A DNA stretch of 64,000 nucleotides from Massilia sp. YIM B02443 (GTDB taxonomy: Bacteria; Pseudomonadota; Gammaproteobacteria; Burkholderiales; Burkholderiaceae_D), in contig NZ_JASNRA010000013.1 in NCBI RefSeq assembly GCF_030411955.1, positions 85,993-149,992 of the forward strand, in the 5' to 3' direction. Position numbers and translations under genes: made by a program. This document shows positions 34,681 through 44,016 of this stretch, one piece after another. Below the pieces are notes generated by a model. It saw nothing but the letters and a program-made list of their open reading frames with translations. It was not told the DNA's origin and ran no database searches. Numbering within the stretch: position 1 is the stretch's first letter; each line of letters starts with the position of its first letter.

Positions 34681-35394
34681 ATGAGATCGCGATGCCTGTC
34701 TGCCGCCCTGCTGCTTTCCGTATTCGCCGGCCCGGCGCCGGCTGCCGCACCCGCACCGCACACCGTCCCTGATACCCTGGCCCAGCGCCTGCTGGCCTGC
34801 GCCACCTGCCACGCGCGCGTCGATGCGCGCGGCAATCCGGTCAACGACAGCTTCTTCCCGCGCATCGGCGGCAAGCCGGCCGGCTACCTGCACAACCAGC
34901 TGGTCAACTTCCGCGACGGCCGGCGTCGGTATCCCCTGATGACTTACCTGGTCGAGCACCTTCCGGACGCCTACCTGCGCGAGATCGCCGACCATTTCGC
35001 GGCCCAGCCGCCGACCGTGCTGCCGCCTGCCGGCGCGGCGCAGGCGCTGCCGCGCGGACGCCAGCTGGCGCTGCAAGGCGACGCCGCGCGCGGCATCCCG
35101 GCCTGCATCGCCTGTCACGGCGCGCGCCTGACCGGCGTGAAGCCGGCGATCCCCGGCCTGCTCGGCCTGCCGCGCGACTACGTCAACGCGCAGTTCGGCG
35201 CCTGGCGCAACGGCGCGCGCAAGGCCCACGCGCCCGACTGCATGGCCTCGGTCTCGGCGCGCATGTCGCTCGAGGACGTGGCCGCCGTCGCCGGCTGGCT
35301 GGCGGCGCAGCCGATGCCGGCCGACGCCGCGCCGGCGGCGTCCATCGAAAGGCCCTTGCCGCTGGCCTGCGGCAGCGCCCCGGAGGCGCGATGA
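34681..35394 (+). CDS. Periplasmic di-heme cytochrome c (c4-like)
   Basis: A 237-residue exported protein with signal peptide (to about residue 22) and two CxxCH heme sites: CATCH and CIACH. The two-domain layout, with repeated IGGKPAGYLHNQLVNFRDGRR-like and PGLLGLPRDYVNAQFGAWRNGAR segments, is that of cytochrome c4-type electron carriers. Methionine axial ligands are likely in YPLMTYL and RMSLEDV. Its stop overlaps the start of the next cytochrome gene (ATGA), so both act together. Confidence 0.9.
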   Translation: MRSRCLSAALLLSVFAGPAPAAAPAPHTVPDTLAQRLLACATCHARVDARGNPVNDSFFPRIGGKPAGYLHNQLVNFRDGRRRYPLMTYLVEHLPDAYLREIADHFAAQPPTVLPPAGAAQALPRGRQLALQGDAARGIPACIACHGARLTGVKPAIPGLLGLPRDYVNAQFGAWRNGARKAHAPDCMASVSARMSLEDVAAVAGWLAAQPMPADAAPAASIERPLPLACGSAPEAR

Positions 35395-36659
35395 AAGCCG
35401 CGCGCATCGCCCTGCTCATCATCCTGGCGCTGCTGGTCGTCGCGCTGTTGCTGGCCTGGCCGCGCGCCCAGTACGTGGCGTCCAGCTCGCCCGCCGCCTG
35501 GGCCGCCACGCCGGAGAACATCGCGCGCGGCGCCTACCTGGCGCGCGCCGGCGACTGCATCGCCTGCCACACCGCGCGCGGCGGCGCAGCCTACGCGGGC
35601 GGGCGCGCGCTCGACACGCCGTTCGGCCGCTTCTACGGCCCCAACCTGACACCGGACCGCGCCACCGGCATCGGCGCCTGGAGCGCCGACGACTTCTGGA
35701 ACGCCCTGCACAACGGCATCGCTCCGGCTGGCCGCCTGCTGTATCCGGCGTTCCCGTACACGAACTACTCGAGGGTCGCACGCGCCGACTCGGACGCGCT
35801 GTATGCGTACTTGCGCAGCCTGCCGCCGCAACGCCAGGCGAACCGGCCGCACGAACTGCGTTTCCCCTACAACCAGCAAGTCATGCTGGCCGGCTGGCGC
35901 CTGCTGTACTTCCGTCCCGAGGTGTATGAAGCGCAGCCGGCGCGCGGGGCCGAGTGGAACCGCGGCGCCTACCTGGTCGAAGGCCTCGGACATTGCAGCG
36001 CATGCCACAGCACGCGCAACCGCTTCGGCGCCGGCGGCGATGGACTGGACGGTGGCCTGATTGCCACGCTCGGCTGGTACGCGCCGTCGCTGACCTCAAA
36101 CAGCGAGGCCGGCCTCGGAGGCTGGGACAGGCAGCACATCGTCGACCTGCTCGGCACCGGCATCTCGCCGCGCGGCTCGGCCACCGGGCCGATGGCCGAA
36201 GTGGTGGCGCGCAGCCTGCAGCACCTGACGCCATACGACCTGGGCGCCATGGCGAGCTATCTGAAGTCGCTGCCCGCCACCTCGGCGCCTCCGGTCGATC
36301 CGGGCCCGCCGCCGGGTGAGCAGGTGCTGGCCGAAGGACGCCGCATCTACGCAGCGCGCTGCGCCGACTGCCATGGCGCCGATGGGCAGGGCAAGGCGCC
36401 AGCCTATCCGCCGCTGGCCGGCAACCGCGCCGTGACCATGACGCCGGCGGTGAACGCGATCCGGATGACCGTCAACGGCGGCTTCCCGCCCGGCACGCAT
36501 GGCAATCCGCGGCCCTATGGCATGCCGCCCTTCGGCCACGAGCTCGATGACGCGCAGGTGGCGGCGGTCTTGAACTGGATCCGGCGCAGCTGGGGCAATG
36601 CGGCGCCGGCGGTGAGCAGTGCGGAGGTCAACCGCCACCGCGCGCCGCCGGTCGACTAG
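35391..36659 (+). CDS. Tri-heme cytochrome c, dehydrogenase-type subunit
   Basis: A 422-residue protein with an N-terminal membrane helix (residues about 5-23) and three heme sites, CIACH, CSACH and CADCH. Length and spacing match the cytochrome subunit of membrane alcohol/aldehyde/gluconate dehydrogenases (FGRFYGPNLTPDRATGIG and GISPRGSATGPMAEVV are typical). It passes electrons to quinone or oxidase. A CGGAGG site precedes the ATG. No flavin or PQQ dehydrogenase gene is adjacent; the partner must be elsewhere. Confidence 0.9.
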   Translation: MKAARIALLIILALLVVALLLAWPRAQYVASSSPAAWAATPENIARGAYLARAGDCIACHTARGGAAYAGGRALDTPFGRFYGPNLTPDRATGIGAWSADDFWNALHNGIAPAGRLLYPAFPYTNYSRVARADSDALYAYLRSLPPQRQANRPHELRFPYNQQVMLAGWRLLYFRPEVYEAQPARGAEWNRGAYLVEGLGHCSACHSTRNRFGAGGDGLDGGLIATLGWYAPSLTSNSEAGLGGWDRQHIVDLLGTGISPRGSATGPMAEVVARSLQHLTPYDLGAMASYLKSLPATSAPPVDPGPPPGEQVLAEGRRIYAARCADCHGADGQGKAPAYPPLAGNRAVTMTPAVNAIRMTVNGGFPPGTHGNPRPYGMPPFGHELDDAQVAAVLNWIRRSWGNAAPAVSSAEVNRHRAPPVD

Positions 36660-36830
36660 CATGTTGCAACCGAGTCAGCGGCTTGCCTGGGCCGCTTGAA
36701 GGATCGTGGGATGCCAGCGGCACGTTTAGTAAAGCACCTAAACTGCCGCGGCTTTACGCCCGAAGACTCAACACCGGTGATGGAATATGGTTAACTTCGA
36801 AGCCGTACGTCACTTCCTGAAGCGATCACC

Positions 36831-37703
36831 ATGAAGACTGCCTTTTCACCGCTTGCCGCACTGTTCGCGTTCGCCGCGCTGCTTGGCCTGACCGGCGCCC
36901 CCGCCGCATCGGCCGCGCCGGCTGCAGCGGCACCGATCAACGTCGCCAGCTACAACCTGCGCTACAACAATCCCGGCGATGGCCCCAACGCCTGGCCGGC
37001 GCGCAAGGAGATGGTCAAGTCGCTGATCCGCTATCACGAGTTCGACATCCTGGGGACGCAAGAAGGCCTGTCCGACCAGATCGCCGAGCTGGCGAAGATG
37101 GAAGAATTCGACCACGTCGGCATCGGCCGCGACGACGGCAGGAACGCCGGTGAGCATTCGGCGATCTTCTACCGCAAGAGCCGCTTCACGCTGCTGAACA
37201 AGGGCGACTTCTGGCTCAGCGAAACGCCCGACCGTCCTTCGCTTGGCTGGGACGCGACCTGCTGCAACCGCATCGCGTCGTGGGCCCACCTGCGTGAGCG
37301 CGGCAGCGGCCGCACGCTGTACGTGTTCTCCGTCCACTTCGACCATGAAGGCAAGCAGGCCCGCCGCGCCGCGGCCGACCTGATGCTGAAAAAGATCGCC
37401 GAGATCGCAGGCGGCGAGCCGGCCATCTGCGTGGGCGACTTCAATTCGACGCCGGACACGGCGCAGATCCAGGCGATGTCGAAAGCGCTGCGCGATGCGC
37501 GCAGCGCGAGCAAGGCGCCGCCGTACGGCCCGAGCGGCACCTACAACGGCTTCAAGCTGGACGCGCCGATGGCGGACCGCATCGACTACATCTTCGTCGA
37601 CCGTCATTTCGACGTGCTCAGATATGCGACCCTGAGCGATTCGCTTGGTGGCCGCTATCCGTCGGACCACCACCCGGTGGTGGCGCGCGTCACGCTCAAA
37701 TAA
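36831..37703 (+). CDS. Secreted endonuclease/exonuclease/phosphatase-family hydrolase
   Basis: A 290-residue EEP-fold protein with a signal peptide (to about residue 27). Catalytic motifs: ASYNLRYNN, LGTQEGL (metal-binding Glu), SVHFDHEG, CVGDFNSTPD (Asp/Asn) and SDHHPVVA (His). Members cleave phosphodiester or phosphomonoester bonds of nucleic acids, lipids or inositol phosphates; the substrate cannot be told. The 171-bp gap upstream (36660-36830) holds no gene. Confidence 0.88.
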   Translation: MKTAFSPLAALFAFAALLGLTGAPAASAAPAAAAPINVASYNLRYNNPGDGPNAWPARKEMVKSLIRYHEFDILGTQEGLSDQIAELAKMEEFDHVGIGRDDGRNAGEHSAIFYRKSRFTLLNKGDFWLSETPDRPSLGWDATCCNRIASWAHLRERGSGRTLYVFSVHFDHEGKQARRAAADLMLKKIAEIAGGEPAICVGDFNSTPDTAQIQAMSKALRDARSASKAPPYGPSGTYNGFKLDAPMADRIDYIFVDRHFDVLRYATLSDSLGGRYPSDHHPVVARVTLK

Positions 37704-37809
37704 GCAAACAGCGCAGTGTCATCGCGTCACCGGCCGCCAGGCCCGCTCGGTGGCGCCGCCATCGCAAGCGATGTTACGATGGCTGGATCCGTGACTCGAT
37801 TGACCTGCC

Positions 37810-39219
37810 GTGATCTTCCGCCACATTGGGCGCCTGCTGAACAAGCCTGCGCCACAGCCCTCCCCATCGCTCCGATCGCCGGCTGAACGTGCCGTCGCGC
37901 ACATCATCGAAGACGTACGGCGCCGCGATTCGACGGCGCGCCTGATCGACTTTCTGTGCGACCGCAATGGCTACGTGCGCGAGGCGGCCGTCGAGCGTGC
38001 CGCACAGCTGGATGCGCCGGCATTGCTGCTGCCGGTCGCGGTCCGCCTGAATGACTGGGTTCCTGCAGTCCGGGACCAGGCCCGCGAGGCGGTGCTGCAG
38101 ATGCTGGCGAACCGGAATCCCGACACGGATGGCGAGGTCCTGATGCAGCTTTTGCTGAACGTCCAGCATCTGAAGCAGGCACGGCGCGCCGACCACACCG
38201 ACTGGATCGCCCGGTTCGAACCGCTGTTCATCGACGTCATGGGTGCTCGGCGCATCGCCGACGCCATCGACAACGCACGGCCCGCGTTGGCGCAAGCGTG
38301 TTTTTTGCTTGCAGACCGATACCGCCTCGCCGACAAGGTCGACCTGGGCCGGCGCGGCCTGGCGCGCAAAGGCAATGTCGTTCTCGCCCACATGGCGATC
38401 GCCATGGCGCGCGACCTCGCGCCGCAGGACAGTCGCCGCCTCTATCGGCAGGCCCTGTGCTCGACGGTCGGCCCGGTGCGTGCGCAAGCCTTGCGTGCAT
38501 TGCTTCGCGGCGATGACGACGACCCGAGGGCATTGGCGCAATCGATGCTGGCCGACCGCAACGAATGGGTCAGACTGGTTGCAGGTACCTTCCTCGAGCG
38601 GCTCGGCTGCGACGTGCCCGCACTATATGGCGCCCACATCGCCAGTGCGGACAACGATGCGCGCAAGCTGAATGCCTGCCTTGCCGGGTTGGCGGAATTC
38701 CAGGGGACAGCGTACCTCGACCTGGCCCGCGCGGCCACCTCGGACCCGCGGGCGCGCGTGCAAGCCGCAGCCTATGCGGCCTGGGCGCGCCTGGCACCGC
38801 AAGAAAAGGACGTGATCGCCGAGCGTTTGCTGGCCAGCGAGCATCGCCGCGTGCGCAGGCTGTTCGGCGTCCTGGCCAGCAAACTTGGCGCTTATGTCCA
38901 GCGCGAGACAGCATTGCCGCTCATGCTCGCGCACGGCGATTATGGCCAGATGCTGGCGCTGGTGAAAGGCGAACCGTGGGCCTTGCTCGAAGTGATCGCC
39001 AGGACTGCTGCGATGACGCGCAGCGACCCGAACTTCAGGAGCAGGCTGCACAAGGAATTGTGTCTCTGGCTGGGATCCGCAGTGCGCGGCTACACGCAAC
39101 CCACCGAGCAGCAGCGGGCATTTCTACGCCAGCAAACGGTTCAGCAGGCGCTGCTCGAACTGCTGGAAGGCGACCGACCAGGACAGGCCTATCTGAAACG
39201 CGAACTGTCCGCACTATGA
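37810..39219 (+). CDS. HEAT-like repeat protein, function unknown
   Basis: A 469-residue all-helical protein with no signal peptide. Repeating units of about 30-40 residues with paired helices are visible (RNGYVREAAVERAAQLDAPALL; DWVPAVRDQAREAVLQML; RNEWVRLVAGTFLERLG; PRARVQAAAYAAWARLA), like HEAT/Armadillo scaffolds. No catalytic motif is seen. Start is a GTG at 37810, which gives a plausible N-terminus. Probably a protein-protein interaction scaffold. Neighbours give no clue. Confidence 0.7.
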   Translation: MIFRHIGRLLNKPAPQPSPSLRSPAERAVAHIIEDVRRRDSTARLIDFLCDRNGYVREAAVERAAQLDAPALLLPVAVRLNDWVPAVRDQAREAVLQMLANRNPDTDGEVLMQLLLNVQHLKQARRADHTDWIARFEPLFIDVMGARRIADAIDNARPALAQACFLLADRYRLADKVDLGRRGLARKGNVVLAHMAIAMARDLAPQDSRRLYRQALCSTVGPVRAQALRALLRGDDDDPRALAQSMLADRNEWVRLVAGTFLERLGCDVPALYGAHIASADNDARKLNACLAGLAEFQGTAYLDLARAATSDPRARVQAAAYAAWARLAPQEKDVIAERLLASEHRRVRRLFGVLASKLGAYVQRETALPLMLAHGDYGQMLALVKGEPWALLEVIARTAAMTRSDPNFRSRLHKELCLWLGSAVRGYTQPTEQQRAFLRQQTVQQALLELLEGDRPGQAYLKRELSAL

Positions 39220-39237
39220 ACGACGGGTGCAGCGCTT

Positions 39238-39465
39238 TCAGTCGAGGCGTTTCAGGCGCTGCCCCAGGATGCCCCATTGGCAGGCGACGCCGTCGACCTG
39301 GCCGCACAGCGCCCAGCCGGTGCCGATCTTTTCAACCGTGACCTCGGTCTCGAGTTCCCTGGCCAGCTTCTCGGCCCAGCCCTTGGCGGCGCCCTGGCCC
39401 TTGAACAGTTCCTGGCCTTCGTAGATGACGGTGGCGTCGAACACGGGCATGGCGAATACGGTCAT
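39238..39465 (-). CDS. Small conserved-looking hypothetical protein
   Basis: A 75-residue soluble protein starting MTVFAMPVFDATVIYEG with a good GGAG site upstream of the ATG at 39465. It has two cysteines and a basic tail. No recognised domain. It lies 105 bp downstream of the TonB receptor on the same strand and converges with the HEAT-like gene 18 bp away. Confidence 0.6.
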   Translation of the reverse strand: MTVFAMPVFDATVIYEGQELFKGQGAAKGWAEKLARELETEVTVEKIGTGWALCGQVDGVACQWGILGQRLKRLD

Positions 39466-39570
39466 TGCAGTCTCCGGACTTCATTAAGAAGGCGACATCC
39501 TACCATCGCCTTCAGGCCGGCGGCGGCTTGCCTCAAGCCTCCGCCGGCGTCCTTGCACCTGCTTTTTCCC

Positions 39571-41982
39571 TTACCAGGTATAGCCGGCCTTCACGTAGAA
39601 GTAGCGGCCGTTGAAGCCGTTCGGCGCCCACACGCTGTACGGCTGGGTGCCGTTCACGTTCAGGTTCGACAGCGAGGTCACCTGCGCCGGATAGCGGTTG
39701 GTGACGTTGTCGATGCCGGCCGTCAGGCGCCACTGGCTGGCGAGGCGCACCGACGCGGCCAGGTCGAGCACCCATTGCGGATCGTAGTTCTGGTCCAGCG
39801 CCGGATCGTTCTGCGGCACCGTGAATTCGCCGTAGCGCGTGACCACCGCGCGCGCGTTCCAGATGCCCCTGGTGTAGTCGCCCGAGAGGCTCAGCTTGTC
39901 CTTGGGCGAACCGACGGTCAGGCGGTTGATGGTCTGGCGGTCGGCCAGCACCAGCCCCTGCTGCGCCAGCACGGCCGGCGTAGCGGCCACGCGCTGGACT
40001 TCATTGTCGTTGTGGTTGTACGCCAGCGTCAGGTCGGCGCGCGCGCCCTGCGCCAGGTTCAGGCGATAGGTGCTGACGATATCGACGCCCTTGGTGCGGG
40101 TGTCGACCGCGTTGGTGAAGTAGCGCGCGGCGCCGACGTACACGTTCTGCGCGGCCAGCGCGCTGACCAGGTCCGGCTTGTTGGCCAGTTGCAGGTTGGA
40201 CGAGAACACGATGCGGTCGTCGATGTCGATGCGGTACAGGTCGACCGTGGTGGTCCAGTTGCGGGTCGGCTGCCACTGCGCGCCGATGCTCAGGTTGCGC
40301 GCCTTTTCGGCCTTGAGCGGCTGGGCGCCGAGCAGCGTCGCGGCGGCGCTGCCGACCGGGAAGGTGCCGGTTTCGACCAGCGCGCTGGTGCCGCCCACCA
40401 GCAGCGTGTTGGTGGTGGTGATGGTGTAGAACGACTGCGCCAGCGACGGCGCGCGAAAGCCCTTCGACAGCGTGCCGCGCAGCGCGAACTGCGGCGTGAA
40501 CGCATAACGCGCCGAGGCCTTGGCCGAGTTGGTGGAGCCGAAATCGCTGTAGCGCTCATGGCGCACCGCCAGCGCGCCGGACAGCTTCTCGGTGATGTCG
40601 CCTTCCAGATTCAGGTACAGCGACTTGTTGTTGCGGCTGTTCTTGCCGGCGTCGTCCTGGCGGAAGCCCGAGTAGCCCTGGGCGCCGCTGCCGAAGTACG
40701 AGTTGGCTTCGCCGGCGCCGATTTCATAGGTCTCGCGGCGGTACTCGGCGCCCAGCGCGACCGTCAGCGGACCGCTCATGAACGACACCGGAATGTCGCG
40801 CGCCACGTCGAGGTTGGCCAGGCTCTGGGTCGAGGTCAGTTCGCCGGCATAGAAGCTGGTCGGGCTGGCCGCGCCCAGGCTGTAGTTGACGGTGTTGTTG
40901 ACGTCGAGTTCAAACCGGTTGCGGCCGTGGTTCAGGCTCGCGTCCCAGCGCCACTCGCCCAGCACACCACGCAGGCCGGTAACGACCGACGCATCGGTCG
41001 ACGTGCTGTCCAGCAGCGGCAGGAAGCCTTCCGGATACAGCGGTGTGCGCAGCGCGGTCCGGGCATCGTTGGTATAGGCGGTGCGGAAGGTCGCGGCCGA
41101 CGAGGTCTTGCGCTCGCCGTAGTTGGCGAAGGCGTACCAGTCGACGTTGTCGTTGATGCGCACCTGGCTGTTGACGAACAGCGTGCGCGGACGGCTGTCC
41201 GGATCGCCGTAGCGCTGGGTGATGGTGCCCTGGCGCGGGCCGGCGCTGGCGCGCGGGTCGGCGAAGGCACGGTTGGTGGCATTGCGGTCGGCCGCTTCGA
41301 CCGCTACGCGCAGCCAGCCATCGTCGCCCAGCTTGAAGCCGGTCGAGCCGCGCACGGTGACCTGCTCGCCGTCGCCCTCGTCGAACTGGCCGTAGGTCAC
41401 TTCGGCTTCGCCGCCTTCGGCGCCGCGTTTCAGGATGATGTTGACCACGCCAGCGATCGCGTCCGACCCATATTGGGCGGCGGCGCCGTCGCGCAGCACT
41501 TCGATGCGCTCGATCGCGGCCAACGGAATCGCGTTCAGGTCGACCGGGGCCGAGCCGCGGCCGAGCGTGCCGTTGACGTTGACCACGCTCGACGCGTGGC
41601 GGCGCTTGCCGTTGACCAGCACCAGGGTCTGGTCGGGCGACAGGCCGCGCAACTGCGCCGGACGCACCGCATCGCTGGCGTCGGCGCCGGTCGGACGCGG
41701 GAAGTTCATCGACGGCAGCAGGCGCGACAAGACAGTAGCCAGCTCGCTCGAGCCGGTGCTCAGCAGCTCCTTGCTGCCGATGACGTCGACCGGCGACTCG
41801 GAGTCGAGCGTGCGACGGTTGAGCGAGCGGGTGCCGGTGACGACGACGGTCTGCTGTTCTGCGGCTGCCTGGTCTTGTTGCTGGGCGTCCTGGGCGAGCG
41901 CGACTGGCGGGGCCAGCGCTGCGATCAAGCCGAGGATGAGGACGGCGCGGGCCGGATTGGCGTGTTGGTGCTTGCAGCTCAT
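39571..41982 (-). CDS. TonB-dependent outer membrane receptor
   Basis: An 803-residue TonB-dependent transporter: signal peptide (LILGLIAALAPPVALAQ), TonB-box-like QTVVVTGTRS, plug with RGLSPDQTLVLVNGKRRH, IERIEVLRDGAAAQYGSDAIAGVVNIILK, and a barrel ending in an aromatic residue (FYVKAGYTW). The short RDGAAAQYGSDAIAGV plug motif is shared by receptors taking up diverse organic compounds. ATG at 41982 is chosen because AGAGAG precedes it; the open frame upstream is non-coding. The substrate is unknown. Confidence 0.92.
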   Translation of the reverse strand: MSCKHQHANPARAVLILGLIAALAPPVALAQDAQQQDQAAAEQQTVVVTGTRSLNRRTLDSESPVDVIGSKELLSTGSSELATVLSRLLPSMNFPRPTGADASDAVRPAQLRGLSPDQTLVLVNGKRRHASSVVNVNGTLGRGSAPVDLNAIPLAAIERIEVLRDGAAAQYGSDAIAGVVNIILKRGAEGGEAEVTYGQFDEGDGEQVTVRGSTGFKLGDDGWLRVAVEAADRNATNRAFADPRASAGPRQGTITQRYGDPDSRPRTLFVNSQVRINDNVDWYAFANYGERKTSSAATFRTAYTNDARTALRTPLYPEGFLPLLDSTSTDASVVTGLRGVLGEWRWDASLNHGRNRFELDVNNTVNYSLGAASPTSFYAGELTSTQSLANLDVARDIPVSFMSGPLTVALGAEYRRETYEIGAGEANSYFGSGAQGYSGFRQDDAGKNSRNNKSLYLNLEGDITEKLSGALAVRHERYSDFGSTNSAKASARYAFTPQFALRGTLSKGFRAPSLAQSFYTITTTNTLLVGGTSALVETGTFPVGSAAATLLGAQPLKAEKARNLSIGAQWQPTRNWTTTVDLYRIDIDDRIVFSSNLQLANKPDLVSALAAQNVYVGAARYFTNAVDTRTKGVDIVSTYRLNLAQGARADLTLAYNHNDNEVQRVAATPAVLAQQGLVLADRQTINRLTVGSPKDKLSLSGDYTRGIWNARAVVTRYGEFTVPQNDPALDQNYDPQWVLDLAASVRLASQWRLTAGIDNVTNRYPAQVTSLSNLNVNGTQPYSVWAPNGFNGRYFYVKAGYTW

Positions 41983-42147
41983 GGTTTTCTCTCTGTTTTT
42001 TGCGTGTTGCGGCGGCGCTTCGGCGGCCGGGGGTCGCAAGCTTAACAGGCTGTCCATGGCGATACCAATACCGTTTGCTCCTATGCTTATATGCAAGAAG
42101 CAAGGGTTGGCGGCGGGCTTGGTGGCCGCTTGCGACTGCCCGTTGTA

Positions 42148-42438
42148 TCAGAGATTCGGGACGGATGGCGCTCCGTGCAAGGCTACGTAGCGCCGGTATT
42201 GCGATTCGGAGATAAACCAGGTCCATCCGCCGAATACGGCGCCGCCGAGGATCAGGCACAGCGGCAAGTGAATGGTCAGGATCCGAACGATGTTGTCGGG
42301 ATCGTTCAGCCACCATGGCAGCCCAAGCCCGAAGCACATCGGAAGTCCGAAGCCGAGGATACCGCGTCGTATGATCCACTTTGCGAGGCCCGCTTCGCGC
42401 TGCTTGTTCCAGGTGGCTGCCTGTGCTTCGTCCATCAT
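42148..42438 (-). CDS. Small two-helix membrane protein, unknown
   Basis: A 96-residue protein with two hydrophobic segments (residues about 25-40, IIRRGILGFGLPMCFGLGLP, and 52-72, ILTIHLPLCLILGGAVFGGW). Start at 42438 (MMDEAQAATW) has AGGAA about six bases upstream. No family recognised. It begins 7 bp after the stop of the next upstream gene, so both form a two-gene operon. Confidence 0.65.
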   Translation of the reverse strand: MMDEAQAATWNKQREAGLAKWIIRRGILGFGLPMCFGLGLPWWLNDPDNIVRILTIHLPLCLILGGAVFGGWTWFISESQYRRYVALHGAPSVPNL

Positions 42439-42445
42439 GGCGTTC

Positions 42446-43222
42446 CTATCTACATGGCCGGGCAGCACCGGATATCCGGGCATCCATCTCGGCCTGGGTC
42501 AACGAATTCGGCATCGGATCATCGTCGGCCGGGAAGCCATCCGCGCCCATCCGGAGCGGCTTCGGCGGCACTTCGTCCGGGCAGCCCGGGACCGAGCGCG
42601 GAAGCGAGGCCGCGAGTTCGAACAGCCGCGCGCGCAATCCGGTCCTGATGACGTTGGCATGAATCCAGAGTTCGTACGAGCGCCGTCCCTCGTTCCACGA
42701 CAGGTGGGACACGGCATCGCCCGCCGTATCTTCCAGCACGATCAGGCGCGCCGGCAAGCCATTGATGCGCTCAGGTTCATCCTCGGGGTCGCGTCGGCTG
42801 CGGGTGCCGTCCGCCGACATGTCGTGCTCGAACAGGATGACGCGTTGTCCCTCGGCCGTGCGAAATCCCCGATACAGGCGCGAGCGGATGCCGTTGACGG
42901 TCTCGGCCCGTCCGCCGAGCGCCTCGAATCCGGAGAACGGGGTGCGGGTCAGGTCCACCGGCGCGAAGGCCAGTTTCCCGACCGCGCCCTCGATGGCGCC
43001 GAGCGACATATCGAACCGCGCCAGGTCGCCCTCGCACACGCGTTCGACACCGTCCCGGCGCATCTGCCTGTCGCGTGCTTCGGCGGTAAGCGATGGATCG
43101 ACACTGCAGTCGTACTGGCGCTTTTTGGCAAGCAGGGTCGTGCCGCTACTGGCGAGGACGACGAACGCACCGGCGGTGAGCAGCCAACGCCGTACTGGCG
43201 AGGCGGCGAACAAATTATTCAT
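42446..43222 (-). CDS. Hypothetical envelope protein, unknown
   Basis: A 258-residue protein with one N-terminal membrane helix or uncleaved signal (residues about 12-32), then a periplasmic domain. The segment ARLIVLEDTAGDAVSHLSWNEGRRSYELWIHANV resembles repeat units of proteins that measure or modify envelope components, but I cannot assign a family. Two cysteines (DCSVD, CEGDL) could form a disulphide. It is cotranscribed with the small membrane protein at 42148. Confidence 0.65.
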   Translation of the reverse strand: MNNLFAASPVRRWLLTAGAFVVLASSGTTLLAKKRQYDCSVDPSLTAEARDRQMRRDGVERVCEGDLARFDMSLGAIEGAVGKLAFAPVDLTRTPFSGFEALGGRAETVNGIRSRLYRGFRTAEGQRVILFEHDMSADGTRSRRDPEDEPERINGLPARLIVLEDTAGDAVSHLSWNEGRRSYELWIHANVIRTGLRARLFELAASLPRSVPGCPDEVPPKPLRMGADGFPADDDPMPNSLTQAEMDARISGAARPCR

Positions 43223-43418
43223 GGCGATCCTGCGTGACGGCGCGGTGAGTGGAAAAGCAGAGATGATGCCATGCCGTCCTTCGGCAATCCGCGCACATTC
43301 TCACTTGCCTGGCATTTATTTGATCGCTGCCGGCTGAAGACGGCACAGGCGAAAGGAATGCCGGGTAATCGGCAGGTCGGCTACACTGCTGGCCTGTCCA
43401 CCATGAGCGGCCACGACA

Positions 43419-43994
43419 ATGACCATGCCACGTATCGCAACCATCTTCCTCAGCCTCGCCACCATCTGCGCATCGAATGCGTTCGCGCAGCAAATCAAAC
43501 TCCAGCCAGGGCTATGGCAAATCGACATGACCTTGCCCGGCGCCGGCGCGGACAGTCCGATGGCCGGCCTTGCCGCACAGATCCAGCGCCATGTGGCCTC
43601 GATGTCGCCGGAGCAGCGCAAGCAAATGGAAAAAACGATGAGTGACTTTGGCGCCGGCGGGACCGAATTCACGAATAGCGGGATGCGCACCAAACAGTGC
43701 CTGACCAGGGAGGGCATTGCGCGCTTCGATTTGCTGGGCAATAAAGGAAGCGACACCTGCACCAGGAAGTCCAGCCCCATGGCGGGCGGCGTCAAAGTGA
43801 ACATGGTCTGTACCAGGCCGCAGATGACGATCGATGCCGCGCTCAAGTACGCCGGGGACAAAGCCTATACGTTCGACTCGACCGTTACCGCGACCGCTCC
43901 CGACGGCAGTACGACGACCCAGAAAACCAGCGGTACCGGCAAATGGCTGGGCAGCGAATGCGGCAACGTCAAGCCGCTCTCCGTCAATGGATGA
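43419..43994 (+). CDS. DUF3617-family periplasmic protein
   Basis: A 191-residue exported protein: signal peptide ending in ASNAFAQ, then the DUF3617 pattern IKLQPGLWQIDMTLPG, a MSPEQRKQMEKTM helix, TKQCLTREGI, and YTFDSTVTATAPDG near the end. Cysteines probably form disulphides. Function unknown, periplasmic. Start ATG at 43419; another ATG is two codons downstream. Confidence 0.78.
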   Translation: MTMPRIATIFLSLATICASNAFAQQIKLQPGLWQIDMTLPGAGADSPMAGLAAQIQRHVASMSPEQRKQMEKTMSDFGAGGTEFTNSGMRTKQCLTREGIARFDLLGNKGSDTCTRKSSPMAGGVKVNMVCTRPQMTIDAALKYAGDKAYTFDSTVTATAPDGSTTTQKTSGTGKWLGSECGNVKPLSVNG

Positions 43995-44016
43995 TGCCTT
44001 GCCGGGATCGGGCTGA

